A stretch of DNA of 64,000 nt from Halictus rubicundus. Taxonomy: Eukaryota > Arthropoda > Insecta > Hymenoptera > Halictidae. Made by a program: the position numbers and the translations under genes. The notes below the pieces were generated by a model, which was not told the DNA's origin, made no database searches, and saw nothing but the letters and a program-made list of their open reading frames with translations. Where the stretch lies: the NCBI RefSeq assembly GCF_050948215.1, contig NC_135149.1, positions 7,049,001 through 7,113,000 on the forward strand, read 5' to 3'. Below are positions 47,561-58,996 of this stretch, in pieces (the stretch's first letter is position 1; each line of letters opens with the position of its first letter).

Positions 47561-47609
47561 TTTTTTACGTTCTAGGAATGCTCACATGCATAACGCCGAC
47601 ATATATGTA

Positions 47610-49192
47610 CAGGATGTCCATTTGAAAACTTCCCAGCCGAATATCTCGAAAAGTATGGAAGATATTAAAAAAGTGTAAAACACGTGTACAAGGATTTCGA
47701 GGGGGAAAGAAGGGGGCAGTATCAGTTTTTTATTTGGGTGACGTTTTGAAGGTCATTTGAAGGTCAACTTTACTATTTCGAATGGAAACCTATATTTTTT
47801 ATTATGGGATCTTACAGTACGTAAAAAGACCAGCAATTTTCGTAGGATACTTTTTTTATCCGCGCACTAGTTTCGAAGATATTTAAAGGGAAGTAGGACG
47901 AGGAATATTATTGTGTATAATTCTTTGACGCAAATCGTTGATGTTTTCCAGTTGTACTAGTATGTACCGTTTGAAAACAAAATTGTCCTCTATTGATCTC
48001 TTGTTTATGTTGTCTGTCTTCCAATATAAGATTGTACTATTTAGTCAAGTGTGAATCATCGTAATAAGAGATACTATATCGTAGTACAAATAATTGTATA
48101 AAATGGTGTATTCTTTAGAAGAACGAGTAGAAATAATTTTTGTTTGTGGAGCTGATGAGTGTGCTCGTCGAACTGCTGCTACGTTTAATGACAAACATCC
48201 TGATACACATGTTTCTCATACGTACGTGTAACAATTAGTTGCAAAGTTTAAGGAAACAGGATCGGTGACACATTTAAAAAGAAACCAGCCAAAATTCATA
48301 AAAGAAGCTGATCAAATTGAAATTATAGGACGGTTTACTGTGAATCCTGTTAGTTCAATTCGACTAGTTTCAATGGTAACTGGTGTATCAGTGGGATCTG
48401 TGCACAAATTACTTAAACAGAACAAGTTTCATCCTTATAAAATGCAGTTGCATCGAAAGTTACTGGAAGATGACTTTGACAGGCGGATTGAGTTTTGGGA
48501 GGAATTAACAAATATAATCAACGTCACTCCTAATCTAATTAAAAACATTTGTTTCTGCGACAAATGCACTTTTTTCTTAAACGATGCTGTAAATCGTCGT
48601 AACTGTCGTTATTGGAGTGACGAAAATCCGAATCTTATTAGAGAAAGTAATGCTCAATGGCCGAAAAAAATAAATGTTTGGGCAGGCATTTTAGGAATTG
48701 CTATTATAGGTCTTCTGTTTTTCCAAGAGAATTTGAATGGCAATCTGTATTTAAATTTGGACGACATAATTGATACACTTATAACAGAAAATCTTCAAAA
48801 CCAAACAGATGAAAACGGCAATTTTGTGTTAAATGAAGAACTTTCGTACTTCCAACATGATGGTACTCCCCCGCATTACACGTTATCAGTTCGCTAATGG
48901 TTAAACAATCGATTCCCACTAAGATGGATCGGTAGAAGTACTTCTCTTTAAATATCTCCGAAACTAGTGCGCAGATAAAAGAAAGTATCCCACGAAAATA
49001 GCTGGCCTGTTTACGTACAATAAGATCCCATAAATAATAAAACAAATGACCTTGAAAACTCTACCCAAATAAAGGACTGATACTGCCCCCCTCTTTCCCC
49101 CTCGAAATCCTTGGACACGTGTTTTACACTTTTTTAATATCTTCCATACTTTTCGAGATATTCGGCTGGAAAGTTTTCAAATGAACACCCTG
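47610..49192 (+). mobile_element. Tc1/mariner-superfamily element with very long TIRs (1.58 kb)
   Basis: The ends are long inverted repeats, left about 47610-47895 and right about 48939-49192, starting CAGGATGTCCATTTGAAAAC (left) and CAGGGTGTTCATTTGAAAAC (right, reverse-complemented). TA flanks both ends (47608-47609, 49193-49194). The arms match almost throughout, including a block around TATCCGCGCACTAGTTTCG and one around GTGTAAAACACGTGT. The central region encodes a degraded transposase. The arms could form a large hairpin. Confidence 0.9.
48103..48938 (+). pseudogene. Tc1/mariner-superfamily transposase, C-terminally truncated, two stops
   Basis: The ATG at 48103 starts MVYSLEERVEIIFVCGA, typical of the insect transposase group with an N-terminal HTH (DUF4817-like). 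An in-frame TAA (48229-48231) follows TYV and probably replaces a Gln codon. The frame resumes with the second HTH (SIRLVSMVTGVSVGSVHKLL) and the catalytic core: ICFCDKCTFFLND holds the first Asp and FQHDGTPPHY the second. A second TAA at 48895-48897 again sits where relatives have Gln (VRQWL-type motif). WLNNRFPLRWIGRS then runs directly into the right TIR, so the third catalytic residue and C-terminus are deleted. Non-functional. Confidence 0.85.
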
Positions 49193-49280
49193 TATATGTC
49201 TTACGAATAATGTTCTCACGACTAAATTTCGAATGTTCTACATAATATATGCATAAGATAATGTATAATTAATCCTGTTA

Positions 49281-49371
49281 AAGCTTTGTCGGACTATTTC
49301 CAAACTTTTGAACGATAGTGCAAATACTGTGGGCATGGTTTCAGAATTTTAATTAAAATGGACAGCCTAAC
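49281..49371 (+). repeat. Locally duplicated segment, copy 2
   Basis: Same order of words as 47171-47277, with a short deletion before ACAGCCTAAC. It lies just right of the long-TIR element. Confidence 0.85.
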
Positions 49372-52131
49372 GTGGAACATCAGGCAGCTGACAGGTCGGA
49401 CGTCGAGATAAGAGCGATTTCTCGATCGTTGGGGAAGAAAAATGGCCAGGACCCTTGATCCTGGCGAGAGTCTTCGGCCAGGTCCTGATATACCTCGCTA
49501 ATGAACCGTCCATTCCCGAGCATCCCGTCTATTTGCCGAAGGACAGGGAAACACCACTCGGTCTCGAAAGCTCGCAGGTCGTTTTCGACCTGCGTGGCAG
49601 TCGAACGGCTAAAGGCGAACCGATAGCTCCGTGGACATCAGCTATAGCATCCTATCCGAACGTTCATGGCACCGGACAGAGCCTATCCTTCAAGCGGGTC
49701 TCAATGCTCCGGGAGAGATTAGAGGGTCTTGGGTAAACTTTTCGCAATTACGAAACGAGTCAATAAAAGCTCTCACGGCTGTTAATGGGTTGTTTCGAGG
49801 CGGTACACTTTAACTCCACTATGGGAGCAGCTAGATGCCTGCCCATCAGTAGGGGGAATCCCATAAAACCGCGCGAGAACGTGGCCTTTACGATAATGTA
49901 GATTCTGATTGCTGTTACTACTCTGTAATGCTAGTATTACAGGACTCATGCGCGCTGATATCGCCGAAGAATGCAATCAAGCCTCATTCGTGTAATCTCG
50001 GCTGGAGCCAAGCACGTTGTTAATTATGCGATTTAGCCACATTGTGTGGAACCCGTGATATCGCACGCTCTTCTGCTATTTATTCATTAATCTTGGACCA
50101 GATGGACGTTACGATCTGTTGGGTTTTCGAGAGGCGGGGATACGATGGCCCCGTATACATTACACTTGTTGCGCACACTACGTAGCCGGAAAACTAATTC
50201 GGGTCGAGATAATGGAGAACAGAGCCGTTGCCCGGTTAGCACGTGAAATAATTGGACAGATAGTGATTCGATTTTTTATTGATAACGAAACGCTAAAAAC
50301 ATTAAATGTAATATCTGTAAAAGTCCTGCAATTAGCACTGACCACAGAAGTTTTATTTGATCCATGAAATTTATTCGTTTGGTTAATAGTCTTATTAAAA
50401 GCTTTATTTTCAGTTGCAGGTTACAGTCAAATAATTTAGATACAGCTTACCAGAACCTACAAACGGTTAAACGTTTTTGAGCACATTAATTATCGATGAA
50501 AAGCTGAAAAATTATGCTCGCAATTCTTTGGAAGTGAAAATAATTAGTGCTGGTGTGGAAATATGTATAGTAAACACAGCAATATAGTTGGTATATTTGG
50601 AAATTTTATATTTCACGTACGCTTTACAATCTCGTGTGCCTGATTTTAGTCAGATCCTAAGAAAAATAAAATTTCTAGAGATATTAAGTATTGAAATATG
50701 TGACGGATAATTACTATGCTGCAGAATGCATGTACATGTTTATATATTCACGTGAAAAATAAGGATATTAAGTTTGCACGAAGATTTTGAAGAAATTGTG
50801 AAATACGATTAATTTTAACATGTGTAAAAGTTTATAAAACGCGTGTAAAAAATTGTATAAAAATGAGAGACATATGTAAAAACACTATATAAGAACGCAT
50901 AGGCCGTATCACGAGAAATAGTGTTAAAAAATTTATGTGAATGTAAATAAAACGTGTTAAAGAACTAGAAAAATATACGAAACAAAACGCCATGCAAAAG
51001 TGCATAAAACGGAAGAGTGATAAAAGTCCACGTAAAAGTGCATAAAACGTGTTGAAAGAAACGTGTAAAAGTGAACGGAGCGGATTGAAAACCCAGGTGA
51101 AAGTAAATAAAACGTATCAAAAAAGAAAGCAGTGTAAAAGTAAGTAAAAGGTGTCTAAAAACGCACGTGAAAACACGCAACGTAAAAAGAGACCCAAGTG
51201 CATTTTTCCGCATCGAACGTTGCCAGGGTGAAAAACTAAATGATCGTCATAATAAACGTGCGTAGCCGACCATACGCGTTCGCGCAAACATAATAATATA
51301 TCCAGCAGGCATTGCAAGAATACGGAATGCCAGTCGAAGTGATGAATTCCCGACACTCGCTAGTATCTCCGGCAGATATTTTTAATATCGCCATAAACTG
51401 CAGGCGCCACAATGTGTCTTTACAGCTCGGGCCTGCCTTTAACACCACCATAAACATTCCACGGGGAACACAGTCCGCAGGATACTTTTACCGCGCTGCG
51501 CACTAAACTTTTATCGATAGCCAGCCGAATCGTTTCGGATCTCGCCGTAAATGTTAAACTATAAAAATCCCACCGGCAACTATAGTTTTAATTGCGAGGG
51601 AATCGCATCGATCACGGCGAGTAACAGATCGAGCATGATTTGTCGATAGCGGGGGAACCAATCGCGATGAGATATAGGGATCTTCGTGAAGATGTCCATG
51701 GAATGCGACCCAACTCGATTGGACACGAATTCTCGATCGACCTTTTCGAAAATCCCCGTTAGATATTTTCGTTTTTTTTTTCTCCCGGGGTTAATTGTTC
51801 CCGAACAGTTGACCAATTAGCGGCAGCAGCTCTTCGTCGATATACTATCGATCGCCATTTGTATGTGCCAAGGTGTCGAGCCCCCTCCCCCCTTGTTCTC
51901 CGCTCATGCATAAACATCATTGTGACAATGAGAATTATCGGCGTCGCGAACCTTGCAAACAACATGCGAGTAAGCGGAAACCTGCCCGGATCTTTTTCTT
52001 CTCGCGCGGAGGAGTCGTAAGGCTGTTTGGTTGTCCGCTGTTATTCATCCAAACACGGAGAAACGTTATTCGAGTTTCTAAACTGATGGAAATAACAGCG
52101 GAGACTTCGAGGAATTTTCTACCGTGAACAG
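49372..52131. other. Noncoding; CpG-rich 49.4-50.3 and 51.2-52.1 kb
   Basis: Several overlapping frames without domains. The AT-rich middle holds the degenerate GTGTAAAA array. Confidence 0.5.
50805..51190. repeat. Degenerate array of GTGTAAAAGTG/ATAAAACGTGT words
   Basis: More than a dozen short words of the type CGTGTAAAAGTG and GTGCATAAAACG occur in 380 bp with irregular spacing. On the minus strand this gives an 82-codon hydrophobic frame that is a composition artefact. Confidence 0.6.
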
Positions 52132-52160
52132 TAAACTGCGAATTTTATGCAACACGCAGC
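52132..52160 (+). mobile_element. TAGACTG-family MITE, left-end fragment
   Basis: TAAACTGCGAATTTTATGCA matches the family left end. Confidence 0.5.
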
Positions 52161-52356
52161 GTGCACGCTTCTGTAAAAGAAGGAAATGATAATACGCAGT
52201 GCTCGTCTAGTGGTATGCAAAACACAAATGAAATCAAACACATTTTTCCTAAGTCGACTTTTGGAAAAATCTTGCAATATACCATTATATTAGCGATAGA
52301 AAGTTTAATGACGTCACCAAACATTAATTTCGCGCTTTACAAAATCCTAGTTTATG

Positions 52357-52505
52357 CAGAGTATCCCAAAAATGTCGTATTTCCTTGAGAAGGGTGATTT
52401 CCAAGGTCATTTGAAATAACAAGGTTATTTCAAATAACAAGGTTATTTCAAATCACCTTAGGAGTCACCCATTTCAAGGAAATACAACATTTTTAGGACA
52501 TCCTG
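52357..52505. mobile_element. Short palindromic MITE, GTGTCCCAAAAAT family
   Basis: Arms start CAGAGTATCCCAAAAATGTC and CAGGATGTCCTAAAAATGTT (reverse-complemented). The centre has a tandem duplication of about 18 bp (AACAAGGTTATTTCAAAT). At 149 bp it is almost all inverted repeat. Confidence 0.85.
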
Positions 52506-54329
52506 TACATGAATTATGTTTTATGATATTAATTCTTTTCGTTTAAATGAGCAACATGCGTGCCATTATAAACAATTAGTAAAACAATTCTTTAAAATCA
52601 GTTCAAAGGAAGGAACTGTCTTTTGAAGTATATTTTAAATAAAATACTGCACATGATAAGGAGCTGCCAAGTATAAAATTGAAAAAGAATTCAGACAAAG
52701 AGTGAATAATTTATAGTATGCAAATTTTGAAAGGAGAAGCGTAACATTAACAACAAGTAAAAAAGTGTCATTACCGAAGAAAGTACAGTGAGTAAATTGT
52801 ATAAATTGAAAAAGTTAAAAAGCTCAAAATATTTAAATAGAATTAAAGTCACAAATTACGTAAGAGATTTATAGTTTTATTTGTTTTCAGCGCAGATATT
52901 GAGACAGCAAATCGTAAAATATTTATATTTATATGAAATGAAAACAAAACGAACGATTTTCCAGAACATCATTTTTTGCCCCATCTAAAAATAAATGCAT
53001 AACTGAGAAACTTAATTTTTGTACTGGAAGCTTTTCACAACAATAAATGCGAGAAATATTGGATCGTTTATTTAGTTACACAATCATTCGTCGATTATAG
53101 ACACTAGATAACATAAACAAGGTGTTGCTATACGTCAAGCATGACTGAATAAATTGATATGTCCTGAGAGTGACAAGCGTGACTGATAGAGTGCGTAGAG
53201 ATGCGTGGGCGATAATCATTAATAATAGATAATTAAGTTGATCGAATTGATTATAGTTTTCGCCCCAGTATCGCAATTTCAAGAAGAATTTGTTCGGATA
53301 TGGATATGCAATGCAAGATCAGATTCATGAACTTCAAAATTACATGAAATCTTCTAATTAGTTGATTCGTAATTGTTGAATTAATAGGTAAATAAACGGA
53401 TGTACATATCCCATTTATGTATTTATGAATCTAATGAATATCTGTGTTTTATGTAAGTATCGGGAAACAGAGAGGTATTAATGAAGCCATTAAGAGATTG
53501 TGTTCTGTGTTTGCATGCATGAAGAGAAAAATCTTGAAGATCGACTAGTGTACATTTATATAAAATGGAAATTGCAAGCAGATTATAAAGTTAGATGCAG
53601 ATACGTTGTAATATGCGTATATGATCGAGAGTGCGGATCTTTATGCACTTATGTCAGTACAACAACTTCAAATGAAATGCAACGTGTATGTCATACAAGA
53701 TCTATTCAGTTATTGCAATCTTTGCAAAATAATTTGTGAATAGGCTATATATATTTACGTGCTACCTTCTTGTGCATTTATGTAAAATACTATTATAAAA
53801 TATTGTTTGAGCTTTAATGTTAAACTTTAAATTTTTGTCCGACTTCAAAAATTATACCTAGAAATTTTTTTAGCATAAAAATTCAGTCTTCTTGTGAAAG
53901 TGAGAATTTCTACAAAAGTCTATAGTCTACTCATAATAATTGGCTCTTCCATTAATGAAATAATGAATTTTTATGTTTTAAATTGAAGTTTAGAAAGCAA
54001 CCATACAGTTTACTCAATTTTGCCATCTTTATTATAAAGAGAGTTGCTTTTTTCGAAGAATATCTCATGCTTCCTAATCAAATTGGGGAGATGAAAGTGG
54101 GTAAACATTTTTCTCAATGTTGCACGTTCCTAAGCAAATCCTTTCACCTCATTTCTTCCCACGCAACTGTGATTAGTATTAAACCTACCAAACATTAAAA
54201 GTGGCTGGTACGTGGTGTCTTATGAAAGTAACAAGATTAGATTTATTTAGAATTTGTAAGATTTTCATTATAATATAATTGATGAATATAACACAATTTT
54301 CTGATATATTATAGATATAGATTAGGTGA
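52506..54329. other. Noncoding AT-rich DNA
   Basis: A diverged MITE-like end (GCATAAAAATTCAGTCTT) at about 53873. Nothing else recognised. Confidence 0.55.
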
Positions 54330-54570
54330 AAATATAATACAGAACATAATATATAATAATATATAGAATAATACAGATATAAAACGGAATATAATATATG
54401 ATAATATATAGAAATACTACAGATATAAAACGGAATATAATATAAAATAATATATAGAATAATACAGATATAAAACAGAATATAATATAGGATACAGAAT
54501 AATACAGATATAAAACAGAATATAATATAGGATACAGAATAATACAGATATAAAATAAAATATAATATAC
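54330..54570. repeat. AT-rich tandem repeat, 40-46-bp unit
   Basis: Five units each contain ATACAGATATAAAAC followed by GAATATAATATA (variants). The last full units are 40 bp apart and nearly identical; earlier ones are longer and more diverged. Confidence 0.9.
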
Positions 54571-55095
54571 TTAATAAATCTTTTGAATAAACATCCATGA
54601 AATCACCTTTATGATTTTACTAATTTTAAAATAAAAAATCGTTTGATCGTTGATGGTATTTTTAATGTGAAAATGCTTAGAAAGTGCGAGAGCACTTCTA
54701 TTTTTCTGCCGAGTGTTCATCAGACAAAGTCGCAGTTCCGCGAGCTTCTCGTTGAAGAGGAAACACCGGCAAGAAGAAGTAAAGAAAGGAAAGGGCAGAG
54801 GGCAATAGAGAAGCGGCCCCGATATGGTCATGCTCTCTCGATGCAAATGAGAGTCCCGAGAAGAGTCTTGCTTCACCGGTAGGCGAATGAAAGCTCGAGC
54901 AATTAAATTCTCATTGGAAGCCAGACACGTGTTACCGCGTGTCTGACGCGGCGGTCATGGCGATTGCGACCTCGAGATCCACGATATCGCGCATTACGCG
55001 ACAAATCGTCGGTCCTGCTTCCTGTCGCAGTAATGAGGGATTCATTGGCTCGATCATTGTGCCAGCCCTTGATACCTTTATTCGACCCTGATCAC

Positions 55096-55140
55096 TAGAC
55101 TGCGATTCTGCGTGGAGAATAAAAATTGTCTACATCGGGT
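55096..55140 (-). mobile_element. TAGACTG-family MITE, end fragment
   Basis: TAGACTGCGATTCTGCGTGG followed by AGAATAAAAATTGTC matches the opposite-orientation end of the family. Confidence 0.55.
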
Positions 55141-56194
55141 GCAAGAAACCGAAATAAGTAACATGACCAATCTGGTAAACTCATCAATTGGATGAGATTT
55201 GTTACATTCTACTCCGAGTTTAGTTCATTAATAACGATGAACAATTGCTCGAATATTTCTATTTGATAAGATGGCAATTTGATAGATTGCAATCTTTGAT
55301 ACAGCTTTGTTGAGCTTATAAATTCGGTTAGATTTGTTATATTATCCTCTAAGCTCAACAAAAGTCTGTAAGCTATCAAAGTGCTAGCTAATGAAATATG
55401 AATAATCTTCTCCTTATTAGAATCCCCCCCTCCCCACAGGCTTTTAGCACCTGTTATAAATTATAAGACTGACGTATAATAGCGACCAAATGCTTGGGAG
55501 GAAATTGTAAAGTTCAGCCAGACACTTAATATCGGCAGCTACTAATTGAAACTGGCTGCTAAACTGTGGGCTTGGTTTCGTTTATGTTGGACGAGACGAA
55601 GCAACTTGTAACAGATATCTCGGAAGCTAATAATTTCTGTCAAAAACGAAAGTCATATTTGTACTGAGCACATCAAAACGAGTAGAACGACGAGTGACAG
55701 GCTCGAGAAGCTTGGTGCGGCAATTCGAAAGTTTTACCAAGATTTAGATTACATTAGACAGAGAGGCGCGCAAGCTTTTCAGCAGCCACATTCTGTTTTT
55801 CGCACTCGATGCAGAAATGTGTGGTTTTGCAAGCGAGAGGAAACTTGACAGGCTTTTCAGTAGCTAGACGGTATAGGTAAACGATAACGTAATCCCAGCG
55901 CTCCGAATCGGCAGAGCAGCCCGTCGCGTCGGTGCGGCCTGGCAGTTGGAACACGAGCCGTCTATCAGTGCGTCGCTAAACGAAATAATTACCACCGTCG
56001 CGGCACCGACGGAGCCTCGTTTCACCGTATCACCGGGTCCCGGTTCGCGTAGCCGCGTGTCGTTTAAAGGAATTATCACGACGTCCGTCCGACGTGGACG
56101 ATTAATCTTCGCCAGTGCGAAGGAGTAGTCTTTTCGTCGTGCTCCCAGCGTTCGCGTAGCCCCGCCGCGCCGCCGCAACCGCGGATGCTGAGAG

Positions 56195-56300
56195 GCGGTT
56201 GAGGAGAAGGATGAGGACGAGGTGAAGGTGGAGGAGGTAGAAGAAGAAGAAGAAGGTGACGGTGGTGGAGGGAGGAGGAGGCGGAGGTGGAGGAGGCCGA
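56195..56300. repeat. Purine-rich GGA/GAA tract
   Basis: Imperfect GGA and GAA triplets on the plus strand; on the minus strand they give a poly-Ser/Pro frame. Confidence 0.85.
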
Positions 56301-56385
56301 TCGAGCGGAGGAAGGTTTTCACTCGCTTATCTCGTCACGACGATCTGCCGACAGATACACCGCGCGGCTTGACACGTAACAATGC

Positions 56386-56970
56386 ATGCATGAATTAATA
56401 GCGGCCGCTGCCGTGCTCGTACTTCTCGTCGCTTACAGGCAGATTTACATCTTTATCGCGGCCTGGGAGGTGTCGTTAAAGTCTCTCCGGGGCCCGAAGA
56501 AGCCCGGCTATATGCCCCGCCATCGACGCACGCTGCACGCGGTTTTTCATGCGCCACTTGTACACCCGTGGATTTATTGCCCCCCCCCCTCAGGTTACTC
56601 GCCGGGAGAACTCGTCACGATCTTTCTGGGAGCTTTCTGGACCGTTTCAACCTTACCCCGCTGCGCCGTGTTCCGCCGCGGATTTTACCGAGCAGATTTA
56701 TTGTGCCACGCCACCGCAGCCGATGCAGGGACTAATGGGGGGACTAGACGGCTGCTGCCCTCTTGGGCAATGGCATCGTTCGCCGCCGCCGACGTGTCTA
56801 GGGACTTCGAACAAATTTTAGGGCACGCGAAGATTGTTCTACATCTGGTGGGGATACCCTGCGAATTATTTAATTTAGCAAGTCTAGTCCCGAATCCCAA
56901 AAAACCGCAGTCCAGTCCTGACAGTCTTTTGCTTAGGGCCTGTAAGGATGGTAAATTCTGCCATGGTTAA
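56386..56970 (+). other. 194-codon open frame of unknown meaning in a CpG island
   Basis: The ATG at 56386 opens MHELIAAAAVLVLLVAYRQI, a hydrophobic start resembling a signal anchor, followed by LRGPKKPGYMPRHRRTL and no domain I know. The region is GC-rich, where stops are rare, and another frame (56549-56821) is also open. It includes a poly-C run (56580-56589) and a tail that resembles nearby repeat DNA. Probably chance, but it is the longest non-TE frame in the window. Confidence 0.15.
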
Positions 56971-57158
56971 ATTCATTCAAACACTTACGTATCTATTTTC
57001 CAAATATATTTTTAAATATATTGGACATAATATAATTGGCGGATAAGAATTTTAACTGGCTAGTAGAATTTAGCTGGAACGCTTTTAACTATGGGTCAAA
57101 ATGGACCCTAGTCCCTCCATCCGACGGTTAATTTATGAAACTAGAGTTTTGTCTAGGA

Positions 57159-58380
57159 TTAACACTATTCCTACCGCGACCGGTCAAATGACCGTTTTTA
57201 AAATTTCGATTAGAATTTCCTATATACAACGTAATTGAATCGCCTTTAAACTTCACGACTTTTAATAAAATATGCGTATAATACATTTTTCAATATTTAC
57301 TTCTTTTTTTATTGTTTATTTTCTGAGAAAAATTTGTAGTCTGTCTTACCTACCACGACCGGTGATTTGACCGGTAGAACGATTTATATCTTTTTGTAAT
57401 AGTATTCTTTCAAAGACTCAATTCCGAAACTATAAAGTCGTTACAAACGGAAGGTAATGCAGTTGTGGCATGATTTTAGCCGAAAAGTGCCTTCCAGGGA
57501 CTGCTTTACGGCACTTCAAAGTGCTTACAGTTCTCGCTCGCCTATGCGGCCTCGCGGTGTTTATTTGCCTGATTGGTATCCGAAGCGGTCCAGAACCTCG
57601 GATTTTCTTACACCGTCTTATCTACTATGACTGTAAAATAAATAAAATCATAGCCGAAGGGGATGCCTAGACGTCTTCTCACGAATTCAAATCAGTAAAG
57701 TCTTGTGAGCTGAACAGAGAGCATCAAAATGTGAAAGTTACAAGGAACATATTCGGCAGTCTTTTACTATTTTGTATTTTTATTCTATTATTATTCTACT
57801 TTTATTTTATATTGTATTACGTGTTATAAGTGTCATTTTCAAAAAAGTGAACAAACCAACAATACTTCGTAGTAAGTTTCACATTTTATCTTTTGCTCAT
57901 TTTTTTATCCATCTTGATTTACATTTTTATATTTTAGTTTTTATTTTATCCCTTGAATATTCATTCACAAAATGTCAAGACGTTCGAAGAGTGTAAATGT
58001 ATTATTAGAGAAAATAAATAATATTGATGAAGAGTGTTCCGAAGATGATCAGGAAATTTTTGATATTGAAAATGACAATGCGGAAAATTATGATCCATTT
58101 GAGACCGACTCGAACACCGATGAGGACGAAGAGAATGTTTCGAACGTACGTAGAGGACGAAAGAGAAGAAGATTTTTAGTTAGTTCCGATAGTGAGAATG
58201 AGGAAGAGGTAATCGAAACTGCTGTAGACGGAACTGTTTGCCAAGAAGTAAAAGAAGGGTCTAATCCTGGAAGAACACCTATTCATAATATTTTTAGGGG
58301 AACATCAGGCCCAACAGGGTATAGTAAACGAAATATTATGCGGTGAAAACGAATAAAATGTACATTATATACTCCTAAAT
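57159..58380 (+). mobile_element. piggyBac remnant, 5' end and N-terminal coding region
   Basis: A TTAA (57159-57162) is followed by CACTATTCCTACCGCGACCG, a piggyBac-like terminus. Palindromic ACCGGT-containing subterminal repeats lie near 57178-57195 and 57355-57376. About 800 bp downstream the coding fragment at 57972 begins. No matching right terminus with TTAA was found; the element appears truncated near 58380, where another repeat begins. Confidence 0.7.
57972..58346 (+). pseudogene. piggyBac transposase N-terminal fragment
   Basis: The 124-codon frame starts MSRRSKSVNVLLEKI and continues with a strongly acidic segment (EECSEDDQEIFD, DTDEDEE-type), a basic RRGRKRRR, then a motif region with NPGRTPIHNIF and GPTGYSKRNIM. 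This acidic-then-GRxPxHNIF architecture is typical of the N-terminus of PGBD4-like piggyBac transposases. The frame stops right after this block, where full proteins (about 550-600 residues) enter the DDD catalytic domain. It is a deletion remnant that could not catalyse transposition. Confidence 0.85.
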
Positions 58381-58740
58381 AAAAGAAACTTCTTTATTTT
58401 CGAAAAAGAAAGAAGAAAAAATTAAAAATAAAGAAAAATAAAGTTACTGTAGTAGTGGTCTCCTGGTCTCACACCGATATACCCGACCCATAATATGTTA
58501 TACTCCTCAGCGACCGAGGTATACCCCGCGGTAGTGGGGATAATTCCGTGACATTTATCAGCCACGCTTCGGCGACATATATAGAGAATTCACTGTAAAT
58601 TCAATCTCCTCATTTTCATCGGATATCACGTACCAGTCAATTTTAGTGCATGGAAGGTTTAGCGTTAAGTAAAAATACTTCAATTACTTCGGTTAGATTC
58701 GATTTCAAAAACAGCCAGAAAACGAGTGATACTGGGGATA
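58380..58740 (+). repeat. Dispersed repeat, GATATATGTCGC family, extended copy
   Basis: About 360 bp matching 15965-16262 in opposite orientation and the core of 35175-35420. A further end piece (GGCGACATATATAGAGAATT) repeats at 58768-58795. The left boundary touches the piggyBac remnant. Confidence 0.8.
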
Positions 58741-58795
58741 ATGAGGTATACCCGCGAAATTTATTGGCGACATATATAGAGAATTCACTGTAAAT
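58741..58795 (+). repeat. Partial duplicate of the GATATATGTCGC repeat end
   Basis: GAGGTATACCCGCGAAATTT followed by GGCGACATATATAGAG and ATTCACTGTAAA repeats the terminal part of the adjacent copy. Confidence 0.7.
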
Positions 58796-58996
58796 GGTCC
58801 TGGCAGCCTTGTTTTGTTAAGGGCCTGCGAGAATTGTCCTCGCTGTAACGGAGTCGCCGAAGAAATGGAAATTTTTTAATAATTATGAAACTAGAATTTT
58901 TCACAAGTGAAATTTTGTTAGCAGTATAACTTCTGAGAGATCACTGAATCGGAGTAGGAAAGTTTCGTTGATTTCGATCTCGCATGCAATCACATG

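Larger units (their letters stand above)
54571..57158. other. Noncoding; CpG-rich 54.65-55.1 and 55.85-56.9 kb
   Basis: The second block is the richest CpG island after 25.3 kb and may be a promoter. Its long minus frame (55864-56322) is a poly-Ser artefact of the purine-rich tract. Confidence 0.45.

Noticed and set aside
54185..54598. 137-codon minus frame rich in Tyr/Ile
   Set aside because: Created by the 40-46-bp AT-rich tandem repeat.
55864..56322. 152-codon minus frame rich in Ser and Pro
   Set aside because: It is the complement of a GGA/GAA purine tract; low complexity and no domain.
56386..56500. Cytochrome P450 N-terminus
   Set aside because: The hydrophobic start and GPKKPG looked suggestive, but the following residues do not match the Pro-rich hinge or any later P450 motif.
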